Shown here piece after piece: positions 1-8,686 of a DNA stretch of 35,345 nt (positions are counted from its first letter, which is position 1; the number at the start of each line of letters is the position of its first letter). The stretch covers positions 1-35,345 of IMG/VR virus record IMGVR_UViG_3300005663_001968; one strand, written 5' to 3'. The notes under the pieces were generated by a model. That model did not search any database. It saw only the letters and a list, made by a program, of their open reading frames with translations, and was not told the origin of the DNA. The stretch is from a virus. The position numbers and the translations under genes were made by a program.

Positions 1-1056
1 TGCGTCGATATCCGACTGGCTCAGATGGAACCTGGTGATCTCACCGGAATCCCAGTCGACGCCAGCAGCGGAGAGGCGTACAACAATCAGTGGCAGGCTT
101 ATCTGGAACAGCATCGGATTGAGCGCCCAGATGTCAATGTCCACGAGCTGGCCAAACAGTTCCAGAAAGAACAGGATCGAGTGATGACCTGGACCAGGCC
201 CGAGTGGTTCCCCACCGAAGGCTACGGAATCCTGTTCGTGGACGAGTTCAACCGCCAGGACCGTCTCACCTACAACGCATCTTTCGAGCTGGTACTGGAC
301 GGCGGAATCGGTCGGCACCGGCTTCCCGATGGCTGGATGGTAGTAGCAGCAGGCAACCCAATCTCCGATGATGAAGACTACAATGTCTACAGCCTCGATG
401 ACGCCATGATATCTCGATTCTGTCACATCACCGTGATTCCCGATCCCAGCGAATGGTTGCAATGGGCATCTGCCAACGCCCTCGACCCTGATGTGATCAA
501 CTTCATTGCGATGAACAACAGACACCTTGGGATTGAGAAACCGAAGTTCGAGCTGAACATCAAGCCGGATCCTCGAGTATGGCACAGGGTGTCCGATCTC
601 AAACCATTCCTGCCACTGCACCTCCGCTCCGAGGTTATCGCCGGATTGGTGGGCCGCGATCTGGCCACATCGTTCCTGAAAACCATCGCCACAAAGGACA
701 AGCCAATCGACCCACGGAAAATCCTCGCTTCTTTTGAAGAGGTCTACGAACAAGTGGTCGAATATGTCGGCGTCCCCGGTAACAACAGGACTGATATTTT
801 GTCGGCTTCTAACGACTTGCTTGTCGGCATACTGGAAAAGCGTGAGAAGGACCAGCACCCACTGACACCGAACGAAGGCATGAATCTTCGCGGTTACCTG
901 CTCACCATCCCCGACGACATGGCAATGGTGGTACTGCGCAAGGCACTACTGTGGCGAACCTGCAACCAGGAACTGATGAAGGATCCGGACCTCAGAGCAA
1001 AAATGGAGACCCACCGCCAAACACTGGTCGATGTTGGAGCCATCCCGGCCAAATAA
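1..1056 (+). CDS. MoxR-family AAA+ ATPase, 5'-truncated by the window edge
   Basis: The reading frame is open from base 1, and the residues before the first ATG (position 25), RLAQMEPGDLTGIP, already look like MoxR sequence, so the true start and the Walker A loop lie upstream. Counting from that ATG, a Walker B motif (GILFVDEFNRQ, about residues 68-78), a sensor-1 strand (MVVAAGNP, about 104-111) and an arginine-finger segment (DDAMISRF) are visible. MoxR ATPases usually act as chaperone-like remodellers with a VWA-domain partner. The next gene, which overlaps this stop codon as TAATG, encodes such a partner. The family call is strong. The substrate is unknown. Confidence 0.85.
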   Translation, partial: CVDIRLAQMEPGDLTGIPVDASSGEAYNNQWQAYLEQHRIERPDVNVHELAKQFQKEQDRVMTWTRPEWFPTEGYGILFVDEFNRQDRLTYNASFELVLDGGIGRHRLPDGWMVVAAGNPISDDEDYNVYSLDDAMISRFCHITVIPDPSEWLQWASANALDPDVINFIAMNNRHLGIEKPKFELNIKPDPRVWHRVSDLKPFLPLHLRSEVIAGLVGRDLATSFLKTIATKDKPIDPRKILASFEEVYEQVVEYVGVPGNNRTDILSASNDLLVGILEKREKDQHPLTPNEGMNLRGYLLTIPDDMAMVVLRKALLWRTCNQELMKDPDLRAKMETHRQTLVDVGAIPAK

Positions 1057-2369
1057 TGTCAACCACCGACATCCCTCAGAAACTACGGCGAGATCCCGGT
1101 GAAGAACTCCCAGCCTGCGATATCGGCCCTGCCATTGTGGCGCTACTCCACACAGACCCGTTCTACGGCTACACCATCCAGGGCCTCCGCCGTGACATCA
1201 CCGACAAGATCGAGACCCTAGCAGTCGAGGCCATTGGTAACTTCATCTATCTACGGATCAACCCCTACTTCTGGAACTGGGCCAGCGATATCCAGACCCA
1301 GATGGATCTACTGAGACACGAAGTCGGTCATCTAATCCGCGAACATCTGTTCCGGCGTGGAAACCGCGTCTCTGAGCTGTGGAACATCGCCGCTGACGCC
1401 ACTATCAACCAGTGGCTCGTCAACCTACCCAAGGGTTGCATCTATCCCGAAACACTCAACCTTCCCCGAGACCAGACCGCAGAATGGTACTACGACCAAC
1501 TTCTCGAGAAGCAGCAACAGCAACAACAGCAGCAGGGTTCGGGTCGGGGTGATCACGGTAAGTCTGCCGACGATCAGCAAGGAGGCGGTGGCCAGCAAGG
1601 CGAAGGAGATCCGGACGACGAGCAAGACGGCGACGGTGAAGGAGACGGCGAACAGGAGAGCGACGGACAGGGCCAAGGCGGCCTACCCGATCTCTCCGAC
1701 CACTGGCATTGCGACGGCCATAACTGGGGCACCCAGAACATCGAGGACAGCGACCCCTATTATGTTCAGGAAGAAGTCAAGCGACTGATCGAACACTCCC
1801 TGGAACGAGCAATCCACGAGGCCCCGGGGACCGTCCCTGGCAATCTCATCACACAGATCGAAGAAGCACTACACCGACCCAAACCATGGAAACGTATCCT
1901 ACGCCAATTCATCGACAACGCTACCAATCAGTTCAAGGTGCCAACCCGGAGCAGGCCCAACCGTCGCACCGGGCTGATCAATCCTGGCCGCCGGCGTGAG
2001 TTCGAATTGAAAATTCTCTGCGGTTATGATACCTCTGCATCCGTTGTGGATGAACAATTGAACCAATTCATGGCAGAGATGGATAAGATCGCCGAGCACT
2101 CTGAGCTCTATGGTTGCGAGTTTGATACGGTCTGTCACGATGTTTTCAAGTGGGAAAGGGGAAAACGAGTAGAAGTGAAAGGCCGCGGCGGAACGGATCT
2201 CACCGTTCCATTTGCTGTAGCCGAAGACATCAAACCCGACTGCCTCATCATCTTTACAGATGGTGATGGCCCGATTCCCGAGAAAAAACCCCGCTATCCC
2301 GTCCTGTGGGTTTACACTCAGATACACAGTGATGCCCCATGGGGTAAAAAAGTCATTCTTGAGATATAA
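1056..2369 (+). CDS. Putative metallopeptidase with C-terminal VWA-like domain (DUF2201-type)
   Basis: This is a 437-residue protein starting at the ATG that overlaps the MoxR stop codon. An N-terminal zinc-peptidase-like domain contains HEVGH (H88, E89, H92), followed by NIAADATINQWL, where a third ligand would be expected. A low-complexity linker follows: a glutamine run at about residues 153-160, then Gly/Asp/Glu/Gln-rich sequence. The C-terminal part has a VWA-like MIDAS sequence (GYDTSAS) and a late Asp-rich strand (IIFTDGDG). The order peptidase domain, linker, VWA matches the DUF2201 family that usually travels with MoxR ATPases. Whether it cleaves proteins or only binds metal is unknown. 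It is probably translationally coupled to the ATPase. Confidence 0.82.
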   Translation: MSTTDIPQKLRRDPGEELPACDIGPAIVALLHTDPFYGYTIQGLRRDITDKIETLAVEAIGNFIYLRINPYFWNWASDIQTQMDLLRHEVGHLIREHLFRRGNRVSELWNIAADATINQWLVNLPKGCIYPETLNLPRDQTAEWYYDQLLEKQQQQQQQQGSGRGDHGKSADDQQGGGGQQGEGDPDDEQDGDGEGDGEQESDGQGQGGLPDLSDHWHCDGHNWGTQNIEDSDPYYVQEEVKRLIEHSLERAIHEAPGTVPGNLITQIEEALHRPKPWKRILRQFIDNATNQFKVPTRSRPNRRTGLINPGRRREFELKILCGYDTSASVVDEQLNQFMAEMDKIAEHSELYGCEFDTVCHDVFKWERGKRVEVKGRGGTDLTVPFAVAEDIKPDCLIIFTDGDGPIPEKKPRYPVLWVYTQIHSDAPWGKKVILEI

Positions 2370-2400
2370 TCTTACAACTCAATAACAAATAGGTGAAAGC

Positions 2401-2691
2401 ATGTTAAAAGAAACAGAAGAAACAAAAGTAGAAAGGCTGACTCGGCTCCGCAGGGAGGAGCGCAGAGATCGGCGCAAAGCACTCAAGCACGAAACAAACC
2501 AGTACAGCCGTACTGGCCGACGCCAAGGAAAGAAACACAAGGCCGAGAAAGAGGACAACAGAAAAGCCGGCTTGAAGATGGAATACGGCTCCATGACCCG
2601 GGACGAACTCCGCGAGGTCGCCAAGGAGCAAGAGATCCCCCGCTACTCCAGACTGAAGAAGTCCGAGTTGATCGAGGTCCTTGTGAGGTGA
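2401..2691 (+). CDS. Small basic protein with Rho-N/SAP-like C-terminus
   Basis: This is a 96-residue protein preceded by a clear site (AGGTGAAAGC then ATG). The first about 60 residues are highly charged (Arg, Lys, Glu), probably helical or disordered. The last about 32 residues (MTRDELREVAKEQEIPRYSRLKKSELIEVL) have the two-helix pattern of Rho N-terminal/SAP-type nucleic-acid-binding modules. The stop codon lies inside the ribosome binding site of the next gene. A DNA- or RNA-binding role is inferred from that pattern only. Confidence 0.7.
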   Translation: MLKETEETKVERLTRLRREERRDRRKALKHETNQYSRTGRRQGKKHKAEKEDNRKAGLKMEYGSMTRDELREVAKEQEIPRYSRLKKSELIEVLVR

Positions 2692-2696
2692 AAACC

Positions 2697-3653
2697 ATGG
2701 AACAGACAACCAACTCAGCTCGCTACGAAATCGTAATGCTCGATGACTATGGATATTGGACAAATGATCTCGGAGACAACACTCCTCTCACGAAAGAGGA
2801 GGCCTCTGAGACAATTGAGGGCCTGCGGGATGTAGGTTATGCTACCAGCATATTTTCCATCCGCCCGATTGATTTTGAATGTACCGGGCACTCTGGAGAC
2901 TGTGCTCCGTCGTGTTGGGATGGCGAGGTGTATAATCCCACTTGTGAGTGTAACTGTGGTTGTGATGATGATGACAGTGATAACTACTCCGATGACTGCG
3001 GGACGGTGGTATGCGACACCTGCACCACTTACTTCGATGACGATGGAGAGATGGTCTGCTCTCGCATGACCGATGATTTCACCAAATGCCACGTCTGCGA
3101 TGCCAAGATAGAGTGGTCCGGGATCCTGACTGGCCAGCCAGGAACCGCAAACCACCGCATCGGGGGTTGCAAATGTGGAGATAAGGCATGGGGCGAGAGA
3201 GAGCTTGGCAACTGGGGCAACTACGGTTACGAGGCAGACGAGGATGAGATCGAGATGAGAAAGATCGTAGACGACATCATCGCCGAATCCCAAGAGCCGG
3301 GGGCGTTCCATGGGTCTCTATCCATCTACGAGGATCAGTCCGAGGCAATCGCCAGGCTATTGGATCTCAGAGATGAGGTTTGCGACAACTGGACCGGCTA
3401 CGCAAAGGACAAACTACAATTCTACTGGCAGACATGGCTCAGCCTCCGGCCAATGGATAAGGAGGATCCCGACGACATGGCCGAGTGGAATTGGGACTTA
3501 CATGGCCACAATCCCGCCGACTTGTACATCGTTGTCGACGAGGGCGGACAGAACAGATACATCGCCAGCAAAACCGAGGTGGACGCGGCCTGGGAGGAAG
3601 CTCTCACCTACGAGCAATTCCACGAACTACACTCAGCAGTAGATGTGTGCTAA
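2697..3653 (+). CDS. Cysteine-rich protein of unknown function
   Basis: I chose the ATG at 2697 over the in-frame GTG at 2688 because GAGGTGA sits just before it, inside the end of the previous gene. The 318-residue product has an N-terminal alpha/beta segment, then a dense cysteine and aspartate region (CECNCGCDDDDSDN, CDTC, CHVCD, CKCG) that probably binds several metal ions, then an acidic helical C-terminus. I recognise no family. The Cys pairs suggest zinc clusters. Confidence 0.7.
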   Translation: MEQTTNSARYEIVMLDDYGYWTNDLGDNTPLTKEEASETIEGLRDVGYATSIFSIRPIDFECTGHSGDCAPSCWDGEVYNPTCECNCGCDDDDSDNYSDDCGTVVCDTCTTYFDDDGEMVCSRMTDDFTKCHVCDAKIEWSGILTGQPGTANHRIGGCKCGDKAWGERELGNWGNYGYEADEDEIEMRKIVDDIIAESQEPGAFHGSLSIYEDQSEAIARLLDLRDEVCDNWTGYAKDKLQFYWQTWLSLRPMDKEDPDDMAEWNWDLHGHNPADLYIVVDEGGQNRYIASKTEVDAAWEEALTYEQFHELHSAVDVC

Positions 3654-3757
3654 TGGGTAAACCCGACAGACTCGGCCACGACTGGAGAATGACTTGGCTT
3701 TGCCGGAATTGTGGATTAGAATATCCACACTCCGAGAAATGTTCGGAGGAGGTTTAG
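3653..3757 (+). CDS. Very small zinc-finger-like protein (34 aa)
   Basis: The ATG overlaps the preceding stop as TAATG. The product carries CRNCG and a later HSEKC, enough for one small zinc site. The tight overlap supports it as real, but it is short. Confidence 0.5.
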   Translation: MGKPDRLGHDWRMTWLCRNCGLEYPHSEKCSEEV

Positions 3758-3784
3758 GTCTGGGACGGGGTCGGATATTCCACA

Positions 3785-3901
3785 ATGCCTCGTAGTGTCC
3801 CAGTTGTCTGCCCCCACTGCAACACCAAGGTCCATACCACAGCACGCGCTGGTTTGAAAACCTGTGTCCATTGTAAGGGGCAGTTTAAATTGGTCTCCTA
3901 G
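3785..3901 (+). CDS. Small zinc-ribbon protein (38 aa)
   Basis: The product has a classic two-knuckle ribbon: CPHC near residue 9 and CVHC near residue 27, on a basic background with an FKLV end. A purine-rich stretch (GGAGGAGG at 3745-3752) is too far upstream to be an obvious ribosome binding site. The frame fits exactly between its neighbours. Confidence 0.55.
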   Translation: MPRSVPVVCPHCNTKVHTTARAGLKTCVHCKGQFKLVS

Positions 3902-3913
3902 ATAGGTGAAATC

Positions 3914-4267
3914 ATGACCGAGAAGGATCACAGCAGCAAATACCACTACTGCGCCGAGTGTCTGCTCGACAAGGCCCCGGGAATGAAGACCTGGGTCGAG
4001 ACCCACGGCGGCAAGGAAGACGAGGGCTTACCTCATGTGTACAACGATGATAATGCCAGTCCAAAGGCAGGACATTGCCAGAATTACCTGGGCTGCGGTT
4101 GGGGCCTCAGCAAAGAAGGCGCGATGTTCCCACTCTGTCCTGACGGCCTCTGCTGGCTCTGCTGCGCCAGGGATCTACGCCAAATGTCCGGGTACGAAGA
4201 CATCCACGTGCCACCCTGTATTGAGTACGCGCTACTGATGCAAGAGGTGAAAGGAGTGTCTAGTTGA
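3914..4267 (+). CDS. Cysteine-rich hypothetical protein
   Basis: This is a 117-residue protein with a strong site (AGGTGAAATC then ATG). Cysteine pairs at the N-terminus (CAEC) and a central cluster (GHCQNYLGCGWG, LCPDGLCWLCC) suggest a zinc-binding fold. I recognise no family. The stop overlaps the next ATG. Confidence 0.6.
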   Translation: MTEKDHSSKYHYCAECLLDKAPGMKTWVETHGGKEDEGLPHVYNDDNASPKAGHCQNYLGCGWGLSKEGAMFPLCPDGLCWLCCARDLRQMSGYEDIHVPPCIEYALLMQEVKGVSS

Positions 4268-4401
4268 TGCCATTTATTGCTGATGAGGACAGCCGGTGCC
4301 GGGACTGTGGCCAGTCACAGGCAGGTTGCTGTGTGATGTTCGACTGCCACAAGAATTGTAACAAGGAACGCGTAGAACTCAGATCCGTCAGGGGACACTA
4401 G
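4267..4401 (+). CDS. Small cysteine-rich protein (44 aa)
   Basis: The ATG overlaps the upstream TGA. The sequence contains CRDCG, GCC and DCHKNC, enough ligands for one or two zinc ions. The coupling and Cys spacing support a real gene of unknown role. Confidence 0.5.
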   Translation: MPFIADEDSRCRDCGQSQAGCCVMFDCHKNCNKERVELRSVRGH

Positions 4402-4423
4402 AGATACAACAAAAGGTGAAAGT

Positions 4424-4750
4424 ATGACCAAAGAGGATTTTTTCATGCGAGAAATGAAAGAGACCGAGGTAGAAAAGCGATTCAAGAGCGCAGAAGGAGA
4501 GTTCGCCCCATACGCTCCAGAGAAAGAGTGTATCGAGGCCCAGACCGCGACGAATCTCTGGGGCCAGGCTGGAAAGTGTGGTGTCATGGTGGCTGCACTC
4601 ATATTCGGTGCCATGCGATGCGACGACCCCTGCTCCGGAACTCATAGCGACAACGGACCCACCAAATCCACCTGTCGTTGTGAGTATCACAAAGATCCGG
4701 AAAACATTGAGAAAGAGAATCGAAGACTCAACCAGAAGTTCGGCAGGTAG
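4424..4750 (+). CDS. Hypothetical protein
   Basis: This is a 108-residue protein with a good site (AAAGGTGAAAGT then ATG). It has a charged N-terminal helix, a hydrophobic stretch (CGVMVAALIFGAM) and a Cys/His patch (CDDPCSGTHSD, CRCEYH). The hydrophobic stretch is short for a membrane helix. I recognise no family. Confidence 0.55.
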   Translation: MTKEDFFMREMKETEVEKRFKSAEGEFAPYAPEKECIEAQTATNLWGQAGKCGVMVAALIFGAMRCDDPCSGTHSDNGPTKSTCRCEYHKDPENIEKENRRLNQKFGR

Positions 4751-4882
4751 ATGGCCAAATTCCCATCATTCCCGATAGGCGAAATCGAAAAACAACCATG
4801 CAAAGACTGTGGTAAGCCGGCCCTTCGAAAAATATGCGACAGTTGTTGTCTAAAGAGAATCAAAGCCAGCCGGAGTCAGTGA
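4751..4882 (+). CDS. Small zinc-finger-like protein (43 aa)
   Basis: It starts directly after the previous stop codon (TAGATG). It has CKDCGK and CDSCC, a compact ribbon with a basic tail (LKRIKASRS). One base separates its stop from the next ATG. It is probably part of the same transcript. Confidence 0.5.
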   Translation: MAKFPSFPIGEIEKQPCKDCGKPALRKICDSCCLKRIKASRSQ

Positions 4883-4883
4883 T

Positions 4884-5303
4884 ATGACCCGAGTCTGCAC
4901 TTTCCAGGGTAAAGATTGCACTCAGCGGGCCCCGTGGATCTACGGACCACACGCATGGGTCTGCGGAGGCTGTCACCCCAAAGGCGGGAAGACCAAATGC
5001 TACCACAAGTGGGAAAAGAAGAACGATTATGACGAGTTTCATGTCTGTTCCGTCTGCAATGGCAAGGTTCCTACTCTCAGCCTGAGAACCCAGATGGAGC
5101 AAATCATGGAGATCCGAAAGATCTCGACCTGGGACGATCTATACAGCAGCCTCCAACACGAGTTTCAAGAGGCAGACATTCACGACACGGTCGTTGAACT
5201 ACTGGATGACGAGTTCCTCACTGAGCCCGAAGAGAACGAATTTCACTGGGCATACAAAGGAATCGAGTTTGATTTTTCGGATCCCGAAGCAACAAAGGAG
5301 TAA
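4884..5303 (+). CDS. Zinc-ribbon hypothetical protein
   Basis: This is a 139-residue protein. The N-terminal half has Cys/His ligands (CTFQGKDC, CGGCH, CYHKW, CSVCNGK), consistent with one or two zinc sites. The C-terminal half is acidic and helical. I recognise no family. Confidence 0.6.
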   Translation: MTRVCTFQGKDCTQRAPWIYGPHAWVCGGCHPKGGKTKCYHKWEKKNDYDEFHVCSVCNGKVPTLSLRTQMEQIMEIRKISTWDDLYSSLQHEFQEADIHDTVVELLDDEFLTEPEENEFHWAYKGIEFDFSDPEATKE

Positions 5304-5306
5304 AGC

Positions 5307-5933
5307 ATGAACATCGAAACGATGACAAGGAAAGAACTAACAGCTCTGAAAAAGCAAGTTGATCAGCGCATCAAACAGATCGACCTGGAAAGCAAAGCCG
5401 CCGAAGGAGTGACCACACTAGAGTTTCTCGGCACAGACACCGAAATGCACGAACTGAAGATCAAGTCGGTAGATCGCAAGCCGGAGAAGGTTGTGGAAAT
5501 GTTCCAGAACTGGCAAAAAGCCGAAAAATGGCTTGAGCCCGAGATGAAACCCCAGATCTATATGGGCATCAACGGACCACCAAGTACTCCGAGAAAAGAA
5601 ACTATCGATCTCAACCCCGGACACTACATAGGACTCGCTTCTTCAATAGAGGATATCGTTCATGCCGACGAGATCGACCTCTGGAAACAGGTTGTTCCGG
5701 AAGTCGGGATTCAAAACGGCAGCATGGTCTCTCTCATCTACCGCATAAAAGAAAGAAAGCTCGAGTGGAACTTTGACTACAACGAGTTCCGGACCATAAT
5801 GCAGAAATGGCTCCCCCGTTACGTGAAGATCTTCTTCTTCACCGGTGGGAAGAACGATCCTGGAAATTACCCGGTCATCTTCAACCCGGTAGGAACCGAG
5901 ATGTTCGTGGTCATGGCACCCAGGATTGAGTAG
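5307..5933 (+). CDS. Hypothetical protein with N-terminal coiled helix
   Basis: This is a 208-residue protein. The first 30 residues (MTRKELTALKKQVDQRIKQID) form a charged amphipathic helix of the kind seen in small phage and nucleoid-associated proteins. The rest is mixed alpha/beta with no motif I recognise. A GGAG-containing site precedes the ATG. Confidence 0.6.
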   Translation: MNIETMTRKELTALKKQVDQRIKQIDLESKAAEGVTTLEFLGTDTEMHELKIKSVDRKPEKVVEMFQNWQKAEKWLEPEMKPQIYMGINGPPSTPRKETIDLNPGHYIGLASSIEDIVHADEIDLWKQVVPEVGIQNGSMVSLIYRIKERKLEWNFDYNEFRTIMQKWLPRYVKIFFFTGGKNDPGNYPVIFNPVGTEMFVVMAPRIE

Positions 5934-5941
5934 GTAATCAC

Positions 5942-6196
5942 ATGGGACAACTCACACTAGTTCACTGTCTGATCTGCGGAGAGGCCCAACCCTACCCGTG
6001 GAAGAAAGAGGATCGAGCAACCCATCTCGCCACCCACCTCATAGATTCCTTCATGAAGGCGTTGTGGGAACGAAACCCTGGCGATAGCATAGAAGAGGTG
6101 ACCCAGATCGGCAAGGACTGTGTTCCGGGATCCATTTCTGACGAGTGGAAAAAGACACGAGAAGATTGGGATGTCGACTACTACGAGGAAGTCTGA
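5942..6196 (+). CDS. Small C2H2-like zinc-finger protein
   Basis: This is an 84-residue protein. The N-terminus reads LVHCLICGEAQPYPWKKEDRATH, with two Cys followed by two His at classical C2H2-like spacing. The remainder is acidic. It is the last gene before a short non-coding gap with an inverted repeat. Confidence 0.6.
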   Translation: MGQLTLVHCLICGEAQPYPWKKEDRATHLATHLIDSFMKALWERNPGDSIEEVTQIGKDCVPGSISDEWKKTREDWDVDYYEEV

Positions 6197-6223
6197 GCCC
6201 TACAGAAAATGCTATCGAGACCA

Positions 6224-6251
6224 AGCTAGCTCACACAGCGTCGCGCTAGCT
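6224..6251. other. Intergenic hairpin
   Basis: A perfect 7-bp inverted repeat (AGCTAGC at 6224-6230, GCTAGCT at 6245-6251) with a 14-base loop lies in the 102-base gap between genes. No T-run follows, so it is not a standard intrinsic terminator. It could be a processing or regulatory structure. Confidence 0.45.
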
Positions 6252-6298
6252 GAACCGACCCAACTACCCAACTCAATCTAATAACATAGGTAAGAACC

Positions 6299-6961
6299 AT
6301 GACAACAAGTATAGAAGAACTGAAAGCGCTGAAAAGGGTCGTCAATCTGACCTTCGACGCGAGAAAGAAATTCGGTGGACCGATCACCGAAAAAGAAGCC
6401 AATCTGGTAGACGCGCTCTACCATCGCCTCAAGAAAGGCAATGGAGAGTTAACCTTCGGCCAGTTACAGAACGAACAAGCCGCATGGGCCGACCACAACT
6501 TCGACAACCAGACCTCTGACCAATACCTCAAGGGTTTGATGGAGGAGCTCGGTGAACTTGCACACGCAGATCTCAAACAGTCTCAGGGAATCCGCGGCAC
6601 AACAGAAGAGCACGAGGCCGAGGCCCAGGACGCCATCGGCGACCTATTGATCTACCTCGCCGGCTACACCACACAGAGAGGCTGGAGTCTCCAGGAAATC
6701 ATCGAAGAGGTATGGCCACAGGTCAAGACCCGGGACTGGAGACGGTGGCCCAACACTGGATTTCCAGAGCAAACCTGTCCCGAATGCCAGGGTAACGGCC
6801 ACCTGTCCCCAGACGAACTGGGCTTTGGCCCGGATGATTACGAGCCTGAAGAGCTCCAGTGTCGCAACTGTAAGGGCAAGGGCTGGGTCAAGATCGAGAA
6901 AAGCAATGCTCCCGATTTCGACGAATGGCGAGAAAAGAAACGAGCGGAAGAAGAAACGTAA
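6299..6961 (+). CDS. MazG-like NTP pyrophosphohydrolase with DnaJ-type zinc module
   Basis: This is a 220-residue protein. The central domain has the all-alpha NTP pyrophosphatase signature: EELGE at 82-86 and DAIGD at 111-115, followed by the usual amphipathic helix. MazG-like enzymes hydrolyse (d)NTPs to monophosphates. Viruses use them to adjust nucleotide or alarmone pools. The C-terminus adds an unusual pair of knuckles, CPECQGNG (160-167) and CRNCKGKGW (188-196), like DnaJ cysteine-rich repeats. The ATG is preceded by a weak GGTAAG site. Confidence 0.8.
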   Translation: MTTSIEELKALKRVVNLTFDARKKFGGPITEKEANLVDALYHRLKKGNGELTFGQLQNEQAAWADHNFDNQTSDQYLKGLMEELGELAHADLKQSQGIRGTTEEHEAEAQDAIGDLLIYLAGYTTQRGWSLQEIIEEVWPQVKTRDWRRWPNTGFPEQTCPECQGNGHLSPDELGFGPDDYEPEELQCRNCKGKGWVKIEKSNAPDFDEWREKKRAEEET

Positions 6962-6973
6962 GGAGGCGATCCC

Positions 6974-7612
6974 ATGCCTATTCGAGACACGTCCAAACCA
7001 GAAGAGGTAGAACGATTCGGGTACACGGCCATGGCCGTTGGTGCCAATGAGACGGTGCTAGCCCAGGAGCAGCAAGGTCAAATCGAGCTGGTCAGCAGCA
7101 TCATGCTGCCTACCAAGGGCGCCGAACAGCTAGAGAAAATTGGCTGCGTACTCGGTCCCATCAATGAAAAGGATCCTCTCTTTCGGGAGGTCACACTCCC
7201 CGAGGGTTGGAAGAAAGAGCGCACCGATCACTCACTGTATTCTAAGATCGTAGACGCACAAGGCAACGAAAGAGCCACTGTATTCTACAAGGCCGCCCAC
7301 TATGACCGAGACGCTTTCTGCTTCGCACAACGCCGGTTCCATCACAACACTCTCTACCCGGCTCGAGAAGACCGACCAGAAGGCGGCGTCAAACTAGGTA
7401 TTGGTACTAGCGACAGTGATGAACCACTGGTCATCATAGTCACCAAGCCATGGAACCGCTCGTTTGAATTTGACAAAGAGGGCGAGGAAGTCATCGAAGC
7501 CTACATGCAGGAACACGCTCCTGATTGGCAGGACTACAACGCCTACTGGGACGAACTTCCCGATCTGCCACAACCAGAGATCGTCCATCTCGGCCAAGAG
7601 GAAGAAGAGTAG
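6974..7612 (+). CDS. Conserved phage-type hypothetical protein
   Basis: This is a 212-residue protein with a full AAGGAGG site 7 bases before the ATG. The central sequence (LPEGWKKERTDHSLYSKIVDAQG, then ATVFYKAAHYDRDAF) resembles a hypothetical protein family I associate with phages, whose function I do not know. The C-terminus is strongly acidic (GQEEEE). Confidence 0.65.
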   Translation: MPIRDTSKPEEVERFGYTAMAVGANETVLAQEQQGQIELVSSIMLPTKGAEQLEKIGCVLGPINEKDPLFREVTLPEGWKKERTDHSLYSKIVDAQGNERATVFYKAAHYDRDAFCFAQRRFHHNTLYPAREDRPEGGVKLGIGTSDSDEPLVIIVTKPWNRSFEFDKEGEEVIEAYMQEHAPDWQDYNAYWDELPDLPQPEIVHLGQEEEE

Positions 7613-7622
7613 GAGTATTACA

Positions 7623-8402
7623 ATGCATCCAAGTGAATTAGAACCGAAGATCACAGATATGATGGGGGATTGTTCCGTCGAGATCTGCAAAACAAAGGGA
7701 CTGAAAAGGGTGGAGAACGGAGGCGAGACATACCCACTCTGTTTGACATGCACTGAAGGCTACAAACTCGGATGGATAGACGCGATGGACGCCTACACAT
7801 TTACAGGAGAGCCGAACGACCACAAAATCCTGAAAGAAGAGAAGGAAAAGATCTTCCGGCACCTCCAGTCAACTGCAGCCGCTCATCCCAACATGGCCTG
7901 GGTAGCGGGAGCAACGCTCACCGAAGTCATCGAAGCTTTGGTCCGCAACCATCTCAACAGCGCAGATGTTATCGCATCTCTTCAGGCGCAGATCATGGCT
8001 GATCGTGAGGAGCCTGCTTTAGATCTCAAGTTTCCCGAGCCCGAACAGCTCAAGAGATATTTCGAGCGGATCGTGCTCGAAATCGACGCGGTGGCATTGG
8101 CCCAGAATCAGCCTGAATGGAAAGATGTAGACGCCGTTGTCATTCTCCGAACACTGAGTGATCTCGTGCTACAAGGGCAAGATGAAATCGATACACTGAC
8201 CAAAGAACGAGAAGAGATCATGAAGACCGTCAACCATGAAGCTAACCGTCTCGATCGACAGATGGCCCCATGGGCTGTAGGTGAGTCTATTCCAAACATT
8301 ATCCACAAGATGTCAGAGACCATTATCGGATACAGCAGACGGATCGTCAAAATGGAGGAGGATGCCATTCAACTGGCCAGACAGGTTGACGGCGGAATCT
8401 GA
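7623..8402 (+). CDS. Helical hypothetical protein
   Basis: I start this 259-residue protein at the ATG at 7623, where AGGAG precedes by a normal distance. The frame is open further upstream only by overlapping the previous gene. An N-terminal Cys pattern (CSVEICKTKG, CLTC) may bind zinc. The rest is almost entirely helical, with a coiled stretch (DEIDTLTKEREEIMKTVNHEANRL). I recognise no family. Confidence 0.6.
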   Translation: MHPSELEPKITDMMGDCSVEICKTKGLKRVENGGETYPLCLTCTEGYKLGWIDAMDAYTFTGEPNDHKILKEEKEKIFRHLQSTAAAHPNMAWVAGATLTEVIEALVRNHLNSADVIASLQAQIMADREEPALDLKFPEPEQLKRYFERIVLEIDAVALAQNQPEWKDVDAVVILRTLSDLVLQGQDEIDTLTKEREEIMKTVNHEANRLDRQMAPWAVGESIPNIIHKMSETIIGYSRRIVKMEEDAIQLARQVDGGI

Positions 8403-8407
8403 TTTAC

Positions 8408-8686
8408 ATGAGCGTCCAAGAAGGCATCGTCGAGATAAAGTATCTCTCCACCACCGTAACCAGGGTGGTCTACGAGGCCATCGGCACCCGTTACGATGTC
8501 ATATTTACATGGCTGCCAGACGGTTTCGCCAGCGCCAAATGGATTGTCAACATCTATGGGTTCGGAGCACTGTGGCTCGGTAATGTGGTAAGCCTAGAAG
8601 CAGGATACCTACGAGAAAAGATGCCACTGCTCAACCATGCCGACGCCAAAGAGATGGTCCGACTGATCAGGCACGTGCTACAATGA
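8408..8686 (+). CDS. Small hypothetical protein
   Basis: This is a 92-residue protein with a beta-rich N-terminal half (IVEIKYLSTTVTRVVYEAIG) and a helical C-terminus. It overlaps the next ATG by 4 bases, which supports coupled translation. I recognise no family. Confidence 0.55.
   Translation: MSVQEGIVEIKYLSTTVTRVVYEAIGTRYDVIFTWLPDGFASAKWIVNIYGFGALWLGNVVSLEAGYLREKMPLLNHADAKEMVRLIRHVLQ

Noticed and set aside
1513-1536. CAG/CAA run as an expanded microsatellite
   Set aside because: It encodes a glutamine stretch in a disordered linker with mixed codons, so it is better explained as low-complexity protein sequence.
1899-2327. Minus-strand ORF of 142 codons
   Set aside because: It lies entirely opposite the VWA gene and has no recognisable domain or ribosome binding site. 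The same applies to the other long minus-strand ORFs, such as 2715-3311 and 23639-24070.
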